Shown: positions 34,697 to 45,922 of the stretch, one piece after another
How positions within the stretch are numbered: the first letter of the stretch is position 1
How the letters are laid out: each line of letters starts with the position of its first letter
Source: Phlebiopsis flavidoalba
Lineage: Eukaryota; Basidiomycota; Agaricomycetes; Polyporales; Phanerochaetaceae
NCBI GenBank assembly: GCA_035772785.1
Contig: JAOCPU010000026.1
Coordinates: forward strand, 1 to 64,000
Reading direction: 5' to 3'
DNA length: 64,000 nucleotides
The notes under the pieces: model-generated
Told to the model about the DNA's origin: nothing
The model's input: the letters and a program-made list of their open reading frames with translations, nothing else
Databases searched by the model: none
Made by a program: the position numbers and the translations under genes

Positions 34697-37600
34697 ATGT
34701 ATGCAAAAGTCCATTTGAAGCTCACTGCGAGCCAGCTGCGCCGCCTTTCTTCCCCTCTTTCAACCCCAGGTCGTTCAAGGTGGACGGCCGGATGGCTACT
34801 GGGTGGAAGCCTTCCCTCCTCATGCTCGCTCTACGAAGTACCCGAATATTGTCGGATATGGCCTTGGAACGAAAGAACAGAAGAGCGATATCCCAAATGT
34901 TCATAAAACCCGTTTTTCTCTGAGTCCTCGGATACGTAAGTCCGAATTCTCCTGTCTATGTGTAGTATTACCATGGTCTGACCAGACTTGACCAGTACAT
35001 CTGAATGGCGTCCCGTGACTCTCGCGCAGCTCGAATTCCCTGTGACGATGCATTATGCCGATATCAACCAAAAACGGGCTGAATGACGGTGAATTCTGTA
35101 TTACTCTTCTTGGATAAACATCTGTTCTGACATGCAGCGTGCTAGTGATCATTTTCGGATCGTGTATGGACCGTCTATGGACGATATTTGGCAGGACGAC
35201 GGTGGCGAGTCAGCTGGCTCGAGAATCCCGGGGACAACACCGGTAACTGGAAGATGCACAGGATTGGAAACAGCCCGGGCATGCACCGTCTGAAGGCCGG
35301 ACACTTCACGCGAAAGGACCGAGTCCAAATCGTCGCTGTACCTATCATCACGAAGTCCAGCGACCTGACGACTCCCGCGCGCCCATTATCATCTATACCG
35401 CTCCAGACGACCCCAGAAACCACCAAGGAGACTGGCCTCACAGGACGAGACAGCGTGGACTAGGCTTCTCGTGCATGAGGTCGTCGTTTGTGCCCTTCGA
35501 AAAGACAGGCGGAGAGATGGCTTTTGACCAGATCGTCCTTGCGGGAGCTGATGGCGTGGACGTGCTGTGGTGGGATGGCCGCGCATGGCAGAAGCACAAT
35601 GTCGGGAAAGGCTTACCTCAGACTAAAGCGGGAATCCGTATTACGGCGCGGGATCCGTGGCGGTTGGTCGTGTCGGTGACGACTATGCTGGTTATATCTG
35701 CGCGCGCTGAGGTGCGACCCGGTGGTATTTTGCTTTCGTCTACGTTTGATACTGAGTGTCATTTGCAGGCCTTCCACGGCAACACGGTCTCCGTCTACAC
35801 GAAAGCCCGCCGGCTCTCCGTCTGGTATTGTTCAAGCTCAGTGGACCCGCCGCGAGTTGACAGATTTTGCACCCCTCAACTCTAAGCACACTGGAAGTAT
35901 TCATCAGGTTGTTTGCGCCGATATTGACGGTGATGGCGAGGATGAGTTCTTAGTCGCTATGATGGGCGCCGACCCTCCTGACTTCGAGAGGACGGGCGTG
36001 TGTGGTGCTACAAACGTGAGTACTCCCGATTTATGGATCAGGTGTGAATCTCACAGTTGCATCTAGTAACGGACAAAGTGAACGGAAAATTCTCCATGAC
36101 AAAGATCAGCAACATATCCGCAGGACGAATTGCCACCTTGCGAACTTCCACTCTGATTCCAATGAAGTTTGTGAGTGCCAGCTTATTTTGCAGCAACAGT
36201 GCTTTGATTAAAAGGATTTATAGTAGGATGTAGCGACGATCTCTTATTCAGTCCCGGGATACTTTGAGTCGCCCAACCCCTCTATCAACGTACTACTATC
36301 CACCGGGATTCTCGCGGAGAAGTTGGGTGAAGAAGTGTCCTTTAGGGTCGTTCGTGCAGGCTCGACCAGGTTCAAGACCGAGATGGAGTTTCCTGGACGT
36401 GTCCGGCCGCAAGATGACTCTCGTTGTTCTACCGCCTCACACCTCCCCTTCCGGTCACGTGGGGGGGCACCTGCGAACGTCAGCTTGGGCTCGGGTGTTC
36501 AATGGTCATGGCCGGCAGCGTGCACTGGGGAAATCTGGACAAGGTCCCACGCCATCCCGTCGGCCGTTCGCCACGACTTACTGGAGACAATGGTCTGTGC
36601 CTCTTCCGAACGCGACCACCTCACCAGTGTGCGAAGAGGGCGCCATTTTTGTGCTCTTCAAGCCCTCTACGAACCGACGTCAGGGGGCGCAGAAGGCCTT
36701 TCTCCTCTATGAAACAGCTTGTGGCGCACTAACATATTTCCCTCGGACCGCGCCCACAGACGTGCGCGCGATGGAAGTTCCCATTGGTAAGTAGGTCGTA
36801 GGATCGGCCCTGGGCTCACGGACGCTTCAAGGTGAGTAGTTTAGGCAGACGCCAGTGATTTAAAGTCTCACATAGCATGATAGGGCGCTGGAGTTCTACA
36901 ATTTGGGTTGGCTTCCACGTACGCTTCGCCGACGACTCCATGGACGAGCTAGCCCACGTGCAGCTTTGGACGGCCGCTGGAATCGGAGTCTCCGCCGGCT
37001 TCCACAACCACGTCAGAGAAGTCGTTCTGTGCTAGATACCGCTTGCATCGTCAACGGGACTGGAAAAGGTGGAATGCGTTGGGGCAACGGTTGGAAGACC
37101 AGGATGTTTTCAATCCCTCGAAACCTGATCTCCACAAAACCGAGCTCATCGTCGTTCCTGATATGCACGAACAGTGGTGGCCCGCGTCTGGGCGCGCTGA
37201 GTCCAGACGGCTATCCTTTGCTGAGGATGAACGACACTATTGATGATTACCCATGGGGGCATGGTGTGTTGCGCCTATACCAATAACTAACAACGGAAGC
37301 ATGAACTGAAACCTGGAGTTTCTATCCGTGCATGGCTTGCTGGAGATGGAATCGCCGCAGCCCCAGGTCTTTCGACGTCTGGGTCGCGTTCGAATTCCCG
37401 TGTCGTTCGAGACCTATTCAACGCGCGCGAAGCCTCGGCCATGTCATCACGATCACTCCTGGGTCCGTACATTATACTCAGTTGTTCAACTGAGCCCAGT
37501 TCGACAGCACGGTTTCTGTCCCTAGAGTCACGCGCGATGAAGATCCCACGGACGGGACCCCCAGTTGTCGGGCTACCCAGAGGGCTCCTGCCCCCCTCAG

Positions 37601-38045
37601 AAGGTAAGCCAATCTGTCCGATCCATTATTGGCAGTGGGGTCCTCAACCATGCTGGGTAGTGGAACGTCCTCGCGTGTCCCTGGGACGGACATGTACGAG
37701 ATCGCCCCCATTCGGTGGACAAAGGATCACTGTTGTGCGCGCTAGAGTGGCCTGTCCGATCGACAACCAGTTCATGGTCTTTGGCACGCATTCTCATCCG
37801 CGAACATGGCCTCACGTCGCTCTGGGCTGTGACTAAGAACTCAGACAGGGGATATATAGGTGCGATAATGTCTTCGTCTTTCGCTCAATTGTCCGTAATG
37901 ACGTCGGGCCGGGCTTGTGTAGCTTCCGTCTGGACCCCAGCTCCTCAGGGCAACTCGGCCAAACTGTTCCTCAGCATGGCCGCTGTGAGGGAGCAAGGGA
38001 TAGAGCCCGTTCCTGTGCGTACTTTGTTAATCCCTTTCATTCTCC
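34697..38045 (+). CDS. AUDH: Aldos-2-ulose dehydratase / isomerase
   Basis: Converts 2-keto-D-glucose to cortalcerone and 1,5-anhydro-D-fructose to microthecin; a large metal-dependent dimer with a beta-propeller and a cupin part. Start MYAKVHLK at 34697, then VVQGGRPDGYWVEAFPPHA, KYPNIVGYGLGTKEQKSDI, MHYADINQKRAE, NSPGMHRLKAGHFTRKDRVQ, ILAGADGVDVLWWDGRAW, AFHGNTVSVYTK, HTGSIHQVVCADIDGDGEDE, FLVAMMGADPPDFERTGV, SYSVPGYFESPNPSIN, EEVSFRVVRAGSTRFKTEME and GRKMTLVVLPPH. In the cupin part come ADDSMDELAHVQLWTAAG, IGVSAGFHNHV (metal-site histidines), ACIVNGTGKGGMRW, ELIVVPDMHE, RPDGYPLLRMNDTID and VPGTDMYEIA, then HGLTSLWAVTKNS and AAVREQGIEPVP near the end. The genomic length fits about 900 residues plus introns. 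About fifteen frame changes. The last exon and stop are uncertain. Confidence 0.95.
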
Positions 38046-38049
38046 GGTT

Positions 38050-38780
38050 TTGAACTTTGCCACCTACAGGCTGTCCTTCACCGGAGTGGTGGCATCAAAG
38101 ACCCCTCAGGTGGTCTCTTATTCCCGCGCCGGTTTAACTACAGCTCACCACCCAAGAAACAAGTCTCTTGTGGTAACACAACTCTGTACAACAAATCAAT
38201 GCCACGCTCACCGTTGGGAAGTTTCTGACTGCCATTCAAAAGCACTCACCGAATTGGGCCAGTTTCGTGGTGACGCGGTTCGGACGCGGTAAACACTTTT
38301 CAGCTTTCTTCGGCGTGATTTGCTTGAAAGCCACCAGTGTGTGCTCGGCCCGTCCGGGCGTCCCGCGGAGACACGGAGCGCGCAACCTCCCCCGACCCGA
38401 ACTGAAGAACCCGATACTGCGTATCTCAAATCGTGTGAGCATGCGCACCGCCCACGGGTGGCGGAGGGCTGGTCGATGGTTGGGAGTCGCACATGGAGGA
38501 TTCGCGGTGGTTTATTGGTCGAGAGGACAAGTTGGGTCCGAGAATGAGGTCGTCGCCGGGGCGTACTCGAGTCCCCATCACAAGACCGTACACACTTGAC
38601 AGTGCGCATTTGCAACTGTGTGGCTGAGCCTGTTCACACGATGCTCGCTGCACCTCTCGTTGAAGTCGGTCTGTCGGGGGAATTGCGATCGCTGTATCGC
38701 GGCGCTGGCGTGGGGCGTGGTCAACACGCAATGAGTTTAAAACGACGGGGGTGCAAGCCTAGCGGGGTAGCTGGTTAAGA
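38050..38780 (-). CDS. Possible unidentified gene downstream of AUDH
   Basis: I do not recognise this. The minus strand holds a stretch that reads like protein, AEHTLVAFKQITPKKAEKCL followed by PRPNRVTTKLAQFG, and ends exactly at a good splice donor (GTGAGTGC, near 38252). A possible acceptor (TTGTACAG) follows near 38186. It would lie tail-to-tail with AUDH and slightly overlap its uncertain end. Frames on the plus strand are just as long in this GC-rich DNA, so the evidence is thin. Confidence 0.25.
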
Positions 38781-39149
38781 GGGTCGTCGGTGCGGGCGGG
38801 GGGCGGCGTCGCGTGTTGAGATCTCCACAGCAAGCACCCCTCCCGCATCTTCTCGGGGCGATTATCGCCACGCTACCTTTCCACGCGTCCAGATCCGCCA
38901 AGCCATACTCCGCAACGAAACACCCGTCGCATCCCCTGGTGACCGAGTCGTGTGGGGGGGCGCATAGGGCTCGCCATAGGCGCATCTAATGGCCGGGGGG
39001 CGTCCCGGGGGCGGCGGAATGGCGCTGGGCCTCCGTGTGGTTGTTCTTCTGCGGGGCCTCGTGTGGGCCCGCTCTGCCCACTGCCGCCTTGGTAGTGCGG
39101 CCCGCCGCATGGTGCGACTGGCCAACCGTGGCGCGTGTTTCTCACTGAT

Positions 39150-41744
39150 GCCGTCCTGGCTAATAGCAAAAGCATTTGAACCCCGGCGGGTGCGTCGTGC
39201 AGATCTCGTCCGACGGCCCATGATTGCAGGACGCGAAGAACGAGTACGACGACGCGCGGGAGACGAGGGGGTTTGCTGCGGAGACGCGGGACGTGTATGA
39301 GGGACGGCGAGGCGGGCGCTCTATCGGACACCGGTGTACCAGGCCAAGGGCGCGCGTGTTGAAAATGATGCGCTGCAGGAGATTGGGATGGGGCGGTACC
39401 AGGTGCGTGGTGGGTGTGTTCGGTGTATGGAGATGCGGGGTGGTAATATTGAACGCGCCCGTAGTGGCATTTGTGTTCATCGGACGGGGTTCGGGTGGTT
39501 CTCGTGAGTACTCGTCCCAGCAAACACCCAGTTCTGTCAGGTTACTGATCAGTCACGACAGGGATAATCTGTGGCCGGTACGCCACTTGCACGGCTCGCC
39601 CCACCGCACCTGCGCTCCACTAAACTCAACAACGCCACCCATATATCGTGTCACGAGGTCCTTATGTTCCTCGCTCGGTTGTGTGGTTGTTCGTCATTTG
39701 CAGCCGGTGGTTGAACGAATTCGGGGGGGGGTTCGCAGGGGCCGCTTCTCTCGATATGCTCCAGGGCAAATATCGGTCCGGTCCGTCGTGGGCGCCGCCG
39801 GCTTCTGGGGCGTCGCGTCCGGGACGTCTGGGTGGGCCCTCCCGGCATGCGCTGGGGCAGTTCAAGTAAACCGACTCATAAGGGGTGGTCAAGAGGTTGA
39901 GTGGGGGGTAAGAACCTGGTCATCAACGTGGTCGTGTTCCGGCCTAACCCCAAAAACCCAAGGCTGCTGGGCGGGTCCGCTGCCGGGTGTAACGGGGGTG
40001 CGGGGTTTCGCGCGTTCCGCTGTGGCTGGCGTTGTGCCGGTGGACACGGTTATGGGGGCCAGGTTCGGCGTCCCGGCGGGAATTTTGGCCTGTTACGAGT
40101 CATCGGCGGTTGTTTTTCTCGTGGTAAGAGATATGCATAAGACGGGTTCCAGGGAAAGATGCTCACGGATTCGTAGAGTTTATCCCTGCTTCGCATCAGT
40201 ATCTCCTTATACGTCCTCTCTATCTGGTGGGCATTTGGTCAGCTCATCGGAAGCCTGGTACACCTTGCCCCATTTCTCTGCCCGAAACGTGCTGGCTGAC
40301 ACCCGGACAGATCGCCTGGCCGCGCATCATCGTGCGAACTTCTCGTGGGCGCGGGCACAGACGCCCGCGACGTGCCCGGCGGAGCGAGAACCAGGGATGG
40401 CGCTACTTCCTGTTCACGATGGGCGGGCTGATGCTGCTGTCTGCTCTTCGCGCTGCGCTTCTTCGTGTTCCAGCTGCACGATGTCACCCAAGTACCTCAT
40501 GGGCCGCGGACGCGACACGCGGAGGCCGTTGCGGTCGTGCACATGGCCGTCGCGGCGTACAACAGATGCGAGTTCCGCGCTCACGATCGATTCGATGCTC
40601 TGATGGGCGTGTTGAGGGCGGCGTGTTCAGTGTGAGAAATGTTAGAGGTGTTGAGGGAGAGGATGGACACAGAGACGCGGGGCGGTGCCGCCACGTCGCG
40701 CGGAAAACTGGCGGGAGCAGTCGTCGACTGGGAACAACGTCCCCGCGCTGTTCGCGACGCGCCAACGCTTCAACGCGTCGGTCGACGTTCCGCTGCGGAC
40801 TCATTCCTGTTGGCGGTTCATCGGCCCGTCGGCTTCCGTTTTTCCGCCGGAAAGACGCGCGTTCCCCACTTGTAAGCGTCTGCGTCCTCCGTCGGCGTTT
40901 TTCCCACTCTCCCCGCTCCCCGTTCTCTCGGACGCTCCCCCCCCTATGCTCAGCGGAGGGCCGGACAGATACAACGGCTTCGTGATCTGCTACTTGTGTG
41001 TCCTCCCCCCTTTTCTCGCGTTCGAGCACCTGTCCAGGCTGAATCTTTGTTCTTCTATTGAGCTTGCGACGCGCGGTGGCCGACTTTGGTGACGGCTCGA
41101 CGTATATCACCTATCGCAATGTGACACCAGTGTCCGTCTCCGTCCGCACCTACTCGATCGCGTCCCTGCAGCAAGTCAATCCTGAGCGTCATCGGCGTGC
41201 CCGGCGCGCTGCTCGCAGGTTGGCTCGTTGAGCTTCCCTTGCTCGGCCGCAAAGGCACGCTTTGCGCTCTCCACAAGTAAGGAAGCTTCCCATATACTGT
41301 TCCACCTTAGGGCGCTGACGCTGCCTGGGCCCGGCAGTATTGACAGGCGTGTTTCCTTCTTCGCGGGTACGACCCGGCCCGCACATCCCACGAGCGCGCT
41401 ATTAGGTTGGAATTGCGGCTCGAACAACCTTCACATCGAAACGTCATGTACGGCGTGTTGTACGCCGTCTCGCCTGAGCTGTTCCCGACCAAGGCGCGCG
41501 GGACGGTCAATGCGATCGTCTCGACCGCGAACCGTGTCTTTGGAATCATGGTGCGTATCTGACCCTAAGAAAGGATGTGTGTACCAGAGGCTGACGAGGC
41601 TTGCAGGCTCCGATTATTGCGCCTGTAACCGAATTTGGCGACCTCGGCGGGTGCCGATTTATGTCGCGGGCGCATTGTTCATCGTGTCGGGGTTTATTGC
41701 GATGTTGCTACCGTTCGAGGCCGCGAGGCAAGGCCTCAATCTGA
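39150..41744 (+). CDS. MFS transporter, SV2/SVOP-like, copy 2
   Basis: Paralog of the transporter at 17.3-19.5 kb; substrate unknown. Evidence in order: FEDAKNEYDDARETRGFAAE, RVENDALQEIGMGRYQ followed by a splice donor as in copy 1, GPVVGAAFWGVAS after a frame change, SVGVGGNLPVDTV, EFIPASHQYLLIVLSIWWAF, GQLIGSL, WRYFLFTMGGLMLLSALR, SSKYLMGRGRDT, ILSVIGVPGAL with LLAGWLVELPLLGRKGTL, LLGWNCGSN, NVMYGVLYAVSPELFPTKAR, GTVNAIVSTANRVFGIMAP and LPFEPRGKASI. The end at 41744 is set by one frame change that restores the same ending as copy 1. The start is not fixed. The gene is very GC-rich and contains runs of G. It lies downstream of AUDH in the same direction, with a gap of about 1.1 kb. Confidence 0.85.
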
Positions 41745-42389
41745 GCATGTCAAGTGGAGATTATTCTCGTACAAAAAGTATAAAAGAATCAACTTTCTGA
41801 CTCACTGCGGCATGTGGTAATTCGTGTGAAAGAAATAGTTCGGGGCTTTGCGAGGCGGCGTGATGCCGCCATCAATTTCGTCATCAGTGCTACCACCAGT
41901 GCCGAGCTGTGCTGTGCTGAGCCGCACGGCGTAACTTCCTCTTCTCGGACACTGCCATCCGCCGACATACGACCACCGGAGGCCACAATCAGAATGACCC
42001 CGCCGGATGCAACCTGCGTTGGGATATTCAGAAGTACCGATCGTGATGCCCTCTGTATCCGCTGAAACGCTCCTGAACTTGGTGTTGCGGAGAGCAAAAC
42101 CCCGGTGTGTGTTTTTCCTTGCGTTTTCCTCTCCGGGCTGCCTGGTGCCTGCAAAAAGTCTCGGAGGGGCGTTGAACTCCAAGTGACGGAGGAGGTCGTA
42201 TCACACAGCTTTGGGCTCACGACGGCTTGAGTCTGTTGGCGACCCCTGAGCTCGGGAGCAAGCTATTTCCAAACGATTGGTGGAACAAGGGAGAGGCAAG
42301 CGGACTAAGGTCGTAGTGAGGGCAAGGATGACTTCTTCAGGATCAGCTCGCATCCACTATTTGCAACCGTCGGCGTCGTATCTGTCCGT
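41745..42389. other. Intergenic region with unassigned open frames
   Basis: Minus-strand frames of 143 and 126 residues overlap here (41789-42220) and plus-strand DNA reads LLATPELGSKLFPNDWWNKG near 42240. None of these has a recognisable motif. I cannot support a gene. Confidence 0.35.
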
Positions 42390-43870
42390 TTGCTGCCTTG
42401 CCGATGTCCCTCTCCCCTCCCACCGCCAACAGTGCAGCATGTCCCTCTCACCGGTCTCGCATACACGACTCCACCCCTCAGCTATCCTCCAATCACCCTC
42501 GACGACGTCCTAACAGGCGATGACATGCGAAGGCCCCTCAGCCCTCGCGGAGCTTGTGAGGCCGATCACTTGAGCGGCGAGGGATCATTCGGTCGAGAAC
42601 TTGCGTTTTTCTGCCTGTGGTTACCAGTCTTTAACCTGCGCGCCGCTTCTTTGCGCTCCGTCACGGCACGCGATCGCAGGAGCTCAAGCGCCCGGGCCGC
42701 CGTACGTTCAGCCCTTGCGGGCGCTCCTCACGCCAACGCCTGCGCTGAACTGCCGAGCGCATCTCGTCGGACGTCGACATACACTTTGGGAGCTTGCCCT
42801 GACTAGCCCTGGTCTTCCAATCGGAACCTCGCTTCCACTTCCCTCTCAACCGATGCTCTCAAGCGCATTACCCGCCCTCCCGATCGCCGCCTGAACCCTC
42901 CTAATCTTGGTAGCGAATATCTGCCACCAACAGAAACGAAGCCGCTCCGGCGAGATGAGTGCGATCTCGTCGCGTCACGCTGTTAGTCGCTCGTCCCCTC
43001 GGCGCAACATCTGAGCTCTACTCCCTCCCCTCCTCCCGCCTGCTCTCCCAGACAATCCTCCACTCTCTCGCAGTCACACACCACCCCGACTTCCTCCTCC
43101 GCCACCGCCGTCCGAGCAAACGCCTAATCGACCTCGCTACACACACACTCCCTCCCCCATTTCCTTGCCGATGCACAAAACAACATCACTGGAGAGAAGA
43201 CCCTCTACTGGTGGCTCTACGGCCTCTTCTCGAGCGCGCTCTGCAAGGCTGGGGGCCGTCGCCATTTGGTGCCCCTTCATAATCGACTTTGCGCCCGGCA
43301 CGACGCAAGGCCGCCTGCCGCGCATGGCGTTCTCCTCCTCGCCGTGGCCCCTCCTCACCCTCGGGCGCGATGCAGAACTGTACTCGGCCGTACCGCGGGT
43401 AAGGCACACCACGAACCCCCCTCACAAGCGGCCCCCTACTCACACCAACCGCAGATTCTGCTCCCCAAGTCCTGAAGGGCCGCGGCGCGACGCAGCTCAG
43501 CCCTGGAGAGTCTCGCGCCCGCACACCCAACCACCCGCCGGGGCCGCTCGAAGACGCAAAACCGCACGTCGCGATGGCCGATCGCGCCGCGTGGCCGCCT
43601 CCCGCGCGACGACGTGGGGTGCCCCCACGCCGGCCCCCGGGGGCACCCGCGCATCGTCACGGACCCGCAAGTGACGGTGCGTGGGGCGACGGCGCCGCGG
43701 GCCGCGCACAACGCGTCGGTTTGGAGCCGATGAAGCGCGTCGTGCTTGACCCGCGCATGTTACCGCGCGGTGCATCGGCGCATCAATGCGGGACGTGCTG
43801 TGGGCCGGGTTCAGGTGGCGGGGAGTGTGCTTGCGGCTGTGGTGTGCTCGTGCTGCCGTGTGCGAGGTGA
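42390..43870 (+). CDS. Probable RGS-domain membrane protein
   Basis: Likely a fungal regulator-of-G-protein-signalling protein, which speeds GTP hydrolysis by G-alpha subunits. The N-terminal part reads LSYPPITLDDVLTGDD, PLSPRE and SVENLRFSACGYQSL, which resemble the start of the RGS domain in agaricomycete proteins (ENLxFxLWYQ). Later RLLSQTILHSLAVTHHPDF, LIDLATHTLPHFLADAQNN and ITGEKTLYWWLYGLFSSAL look like the end of the RGS domain leading into a transmembrane part, followed by AVAIWCPFIIDFAP. The region is GC-rich with many frame changes; start and end are approximate. It could be another membrane protein, so the identification is moderate only. Confidence 0.48.
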
Positions 43871-44400
43871 TTGATTGGATGGAGGCCGTGCGACGCGGAA
43901 ATTGGATTTTAGATGTAATATATGCGTCTTGGTTTGGATTGAATGCGCCTTGCAGAGGCATGGAGGTTGTGTTTCAGGTGATAGTTTCCAAATGTGGCAA
44001 GGGACTGGACGTTCCTGTGGCAAGTAATGCGAACACATCGGCACTGGCGAGGGAGGTGCTGGGATTGAATGATGTTGATGACAGCCTGGAGACATAAGTG
44101 GCGGGGCTTTGAACATGTATTGACTGTTTGAGGTAAGCAGATTTTGACACTGTCATCTGCGTTTCAAAAGTCCTCACTGGTCGGTGTTGAGTGCTGTCAG
44201 CGTCGTTGAGTCGGCGTATAATCTCAAAACAAAAACTAATATCGCGTAGACGCTGCTTGATCTTATCGTGATTTGGTCGTTCTCAGAGGCTCGTGAAGGT
44301 AAGCAAGCTATTGCCCTCCGTTAATTCGTAAAGATTCTCAATACCAGGTTCCACCAAAAAGCGTCGAGACGAATACCGAAACCGAGCAGACTGGCAACTG
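43871..44400. other. Intergenic region
   Basis: About 530 bases between the probable RGS gene and the next F-box gene. I see nothing in it. Open frames at 43974-44177 lack motifs. Confidence 0.4.
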
Positions 44401-45922
44401 ATGGATCATCTTCCGCTCGAGATCTTGGGGCACCGAATCTGTGAGCTTTTTGCACGGAAAGGACCTCAAGTGTGCGTTCTCGCTAGTTTCACGCGACTTA
44501 GAACGCGCTGTCAGCGCCCTTCCCCCGTCTCTTGAGCACCATCAGGATATGTTTCGCCCAGGTGCAAAAGAACTCGGAGTAACAGAATGCGGGTCGTCAC
44601 TTCCGTCGAGCACACTTGCCCTCGTCCATGACCTCGTAGGGGTGGACCTCCAGCTCAATTCGACTCCACGCACGCAATCTCGCAATCACCAGGACGCAAA
44701 AAACACACTGGGAAGTGTGCGCGAGAATATGACCGCTTGAAAACGCTACACGATATTTCTCTCTGGTTTACAGGGTCTGCGTTCCCTCGCGCTGGATTTT
44801 CCTTACCTTCGGCAAACGAGAGATCTACGACGCTGATGCCCACACTGTGCGACCAGCCATCCAACGCCTGGAATCTTTAATTCTCGAGAGAATTGACCAG
44901 GCCGTTATTCCGGGCATTCTCGAACCTAGCGAATACGATTGACAAGCTAGTGATATCCGGCAGCGTGGGTATGCGGATACACCTGGGCCGACTCCTCCTC
45001 AGTCAAAATGTGTCGTCCCATAGCCTCGAAGTAGCCGTGGTCACCATATGCGTGCCGACTCCCAGCCCTCTATTGAATTCGGTTCGGTGTTCGGGGGGGG
45101 GGCCATCCTTCGATCACTAGAAGCTTGGCGTATGTGTGACCCCTTGGGATTATCAATGGCTTGCCGATCTTCTGTCACAGGCAATCCTCTCACAATTGGA
45201 ACATATCGGCTTCAGAAGTCGCGACATGGAAACCCGGAAGATGGAACCCCGCAGGCGTAGTCGGCGCACCGGGCCTTGAGTTCTATCCTCCCCATTTTGC
45301 ACCCGCGCATAGCACCTCCGCACGGTGTCCACCCTCAACCTCCCTGTGTCCACTCTCAGCCATATATGGCATACACGCGTATCTAATGAAACAACCCCCC
45401 TCAGTTTCTAACAACCCGCGCCGCGTACACATACCTCTGCGAAATCGTCGCCGGGGCGCTGCTGCCGTTCGCCCGAGATTCTGTGCGACGCTTACCCTTG
45501 TCGTTGTGCTCAGGTACGCTGGGGATAGCCTCGGCGAGTTGGCGGGCCTGCTGGCTGATAGACTGGGCGGCGCTGGACATCGCACTTGCGGCGTGGGTTG
45601 CGCGCGGCGACTCGCGCACTGTCGTGTTAATTCCCGAGGATGACACTATGGAGGGTCGGTTAGTAAAGGGCTTGCCCCGCATGTTTTCGGATCTGGTGCC
45701 ACGCAAGTGTCGACGTCTCGAAGAGTGGCGCGGGTTTTACTTTAACTTTCGTAAGTGGAGGGACAGCCTTGTAATATCCAATAGCGATGGGTGTGTTTGG
45801 CCCGTTTCAGCCTAAGCCCCGCACATCCTAAGTTTCTGCGCTTCAAAGTCATGTCCACCTCGAGTAACGGTGTACCAGAGGCACCTCTCGAGTACGACGT
45901 CATTTCCCACGCAGAGTTGTAG
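44401..45922 (+). CDS. F-box-type protein
   Basis: Predicted SCF adaptor; target unknown. The start MDHLPLEILGHRICELF at 44401 is a typical F-box opening, continuing after a frame change as GKDLKCAFSLVSRDLERAVS. Later segments GLRSLALDFPYL, FSNLANTIDKLVISGSV, LLLSQNVSSHSLEVAVV, YTYLCEIVAGALLPFA and HPKFLRFKVMSTSSNG have the alternating leucine pattern of fungal F-box proteins. The end EYDVISHAEL, with TAG at 45920-45922, lies in a clean exon. A run of ten G at about 45093-45102 breaks the frame. It shares no motif with the family at 5-21 kb beyond the F-box itself. Confidence 0.62.

Noticed and set aside
30452..38045. Reading the oxidase and dehydratase as dead genes because of many frame breaks
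   Set aside because: Amino-acid sequence is highly conserved up to the edges of each break and the catalytic residues remain. Housekeeping genes in the same window show the same density of breaks.
39224..40603. Open frame of 459 residues on the plus strand, the longest in the window
   Set aside because: Its frame does not follow the MFS transporter 2 exons, which lie in other frames. The translation is compositionally odd and without motifs. It is a stop-poor stretch of GC-rich DNA across introns and exons.
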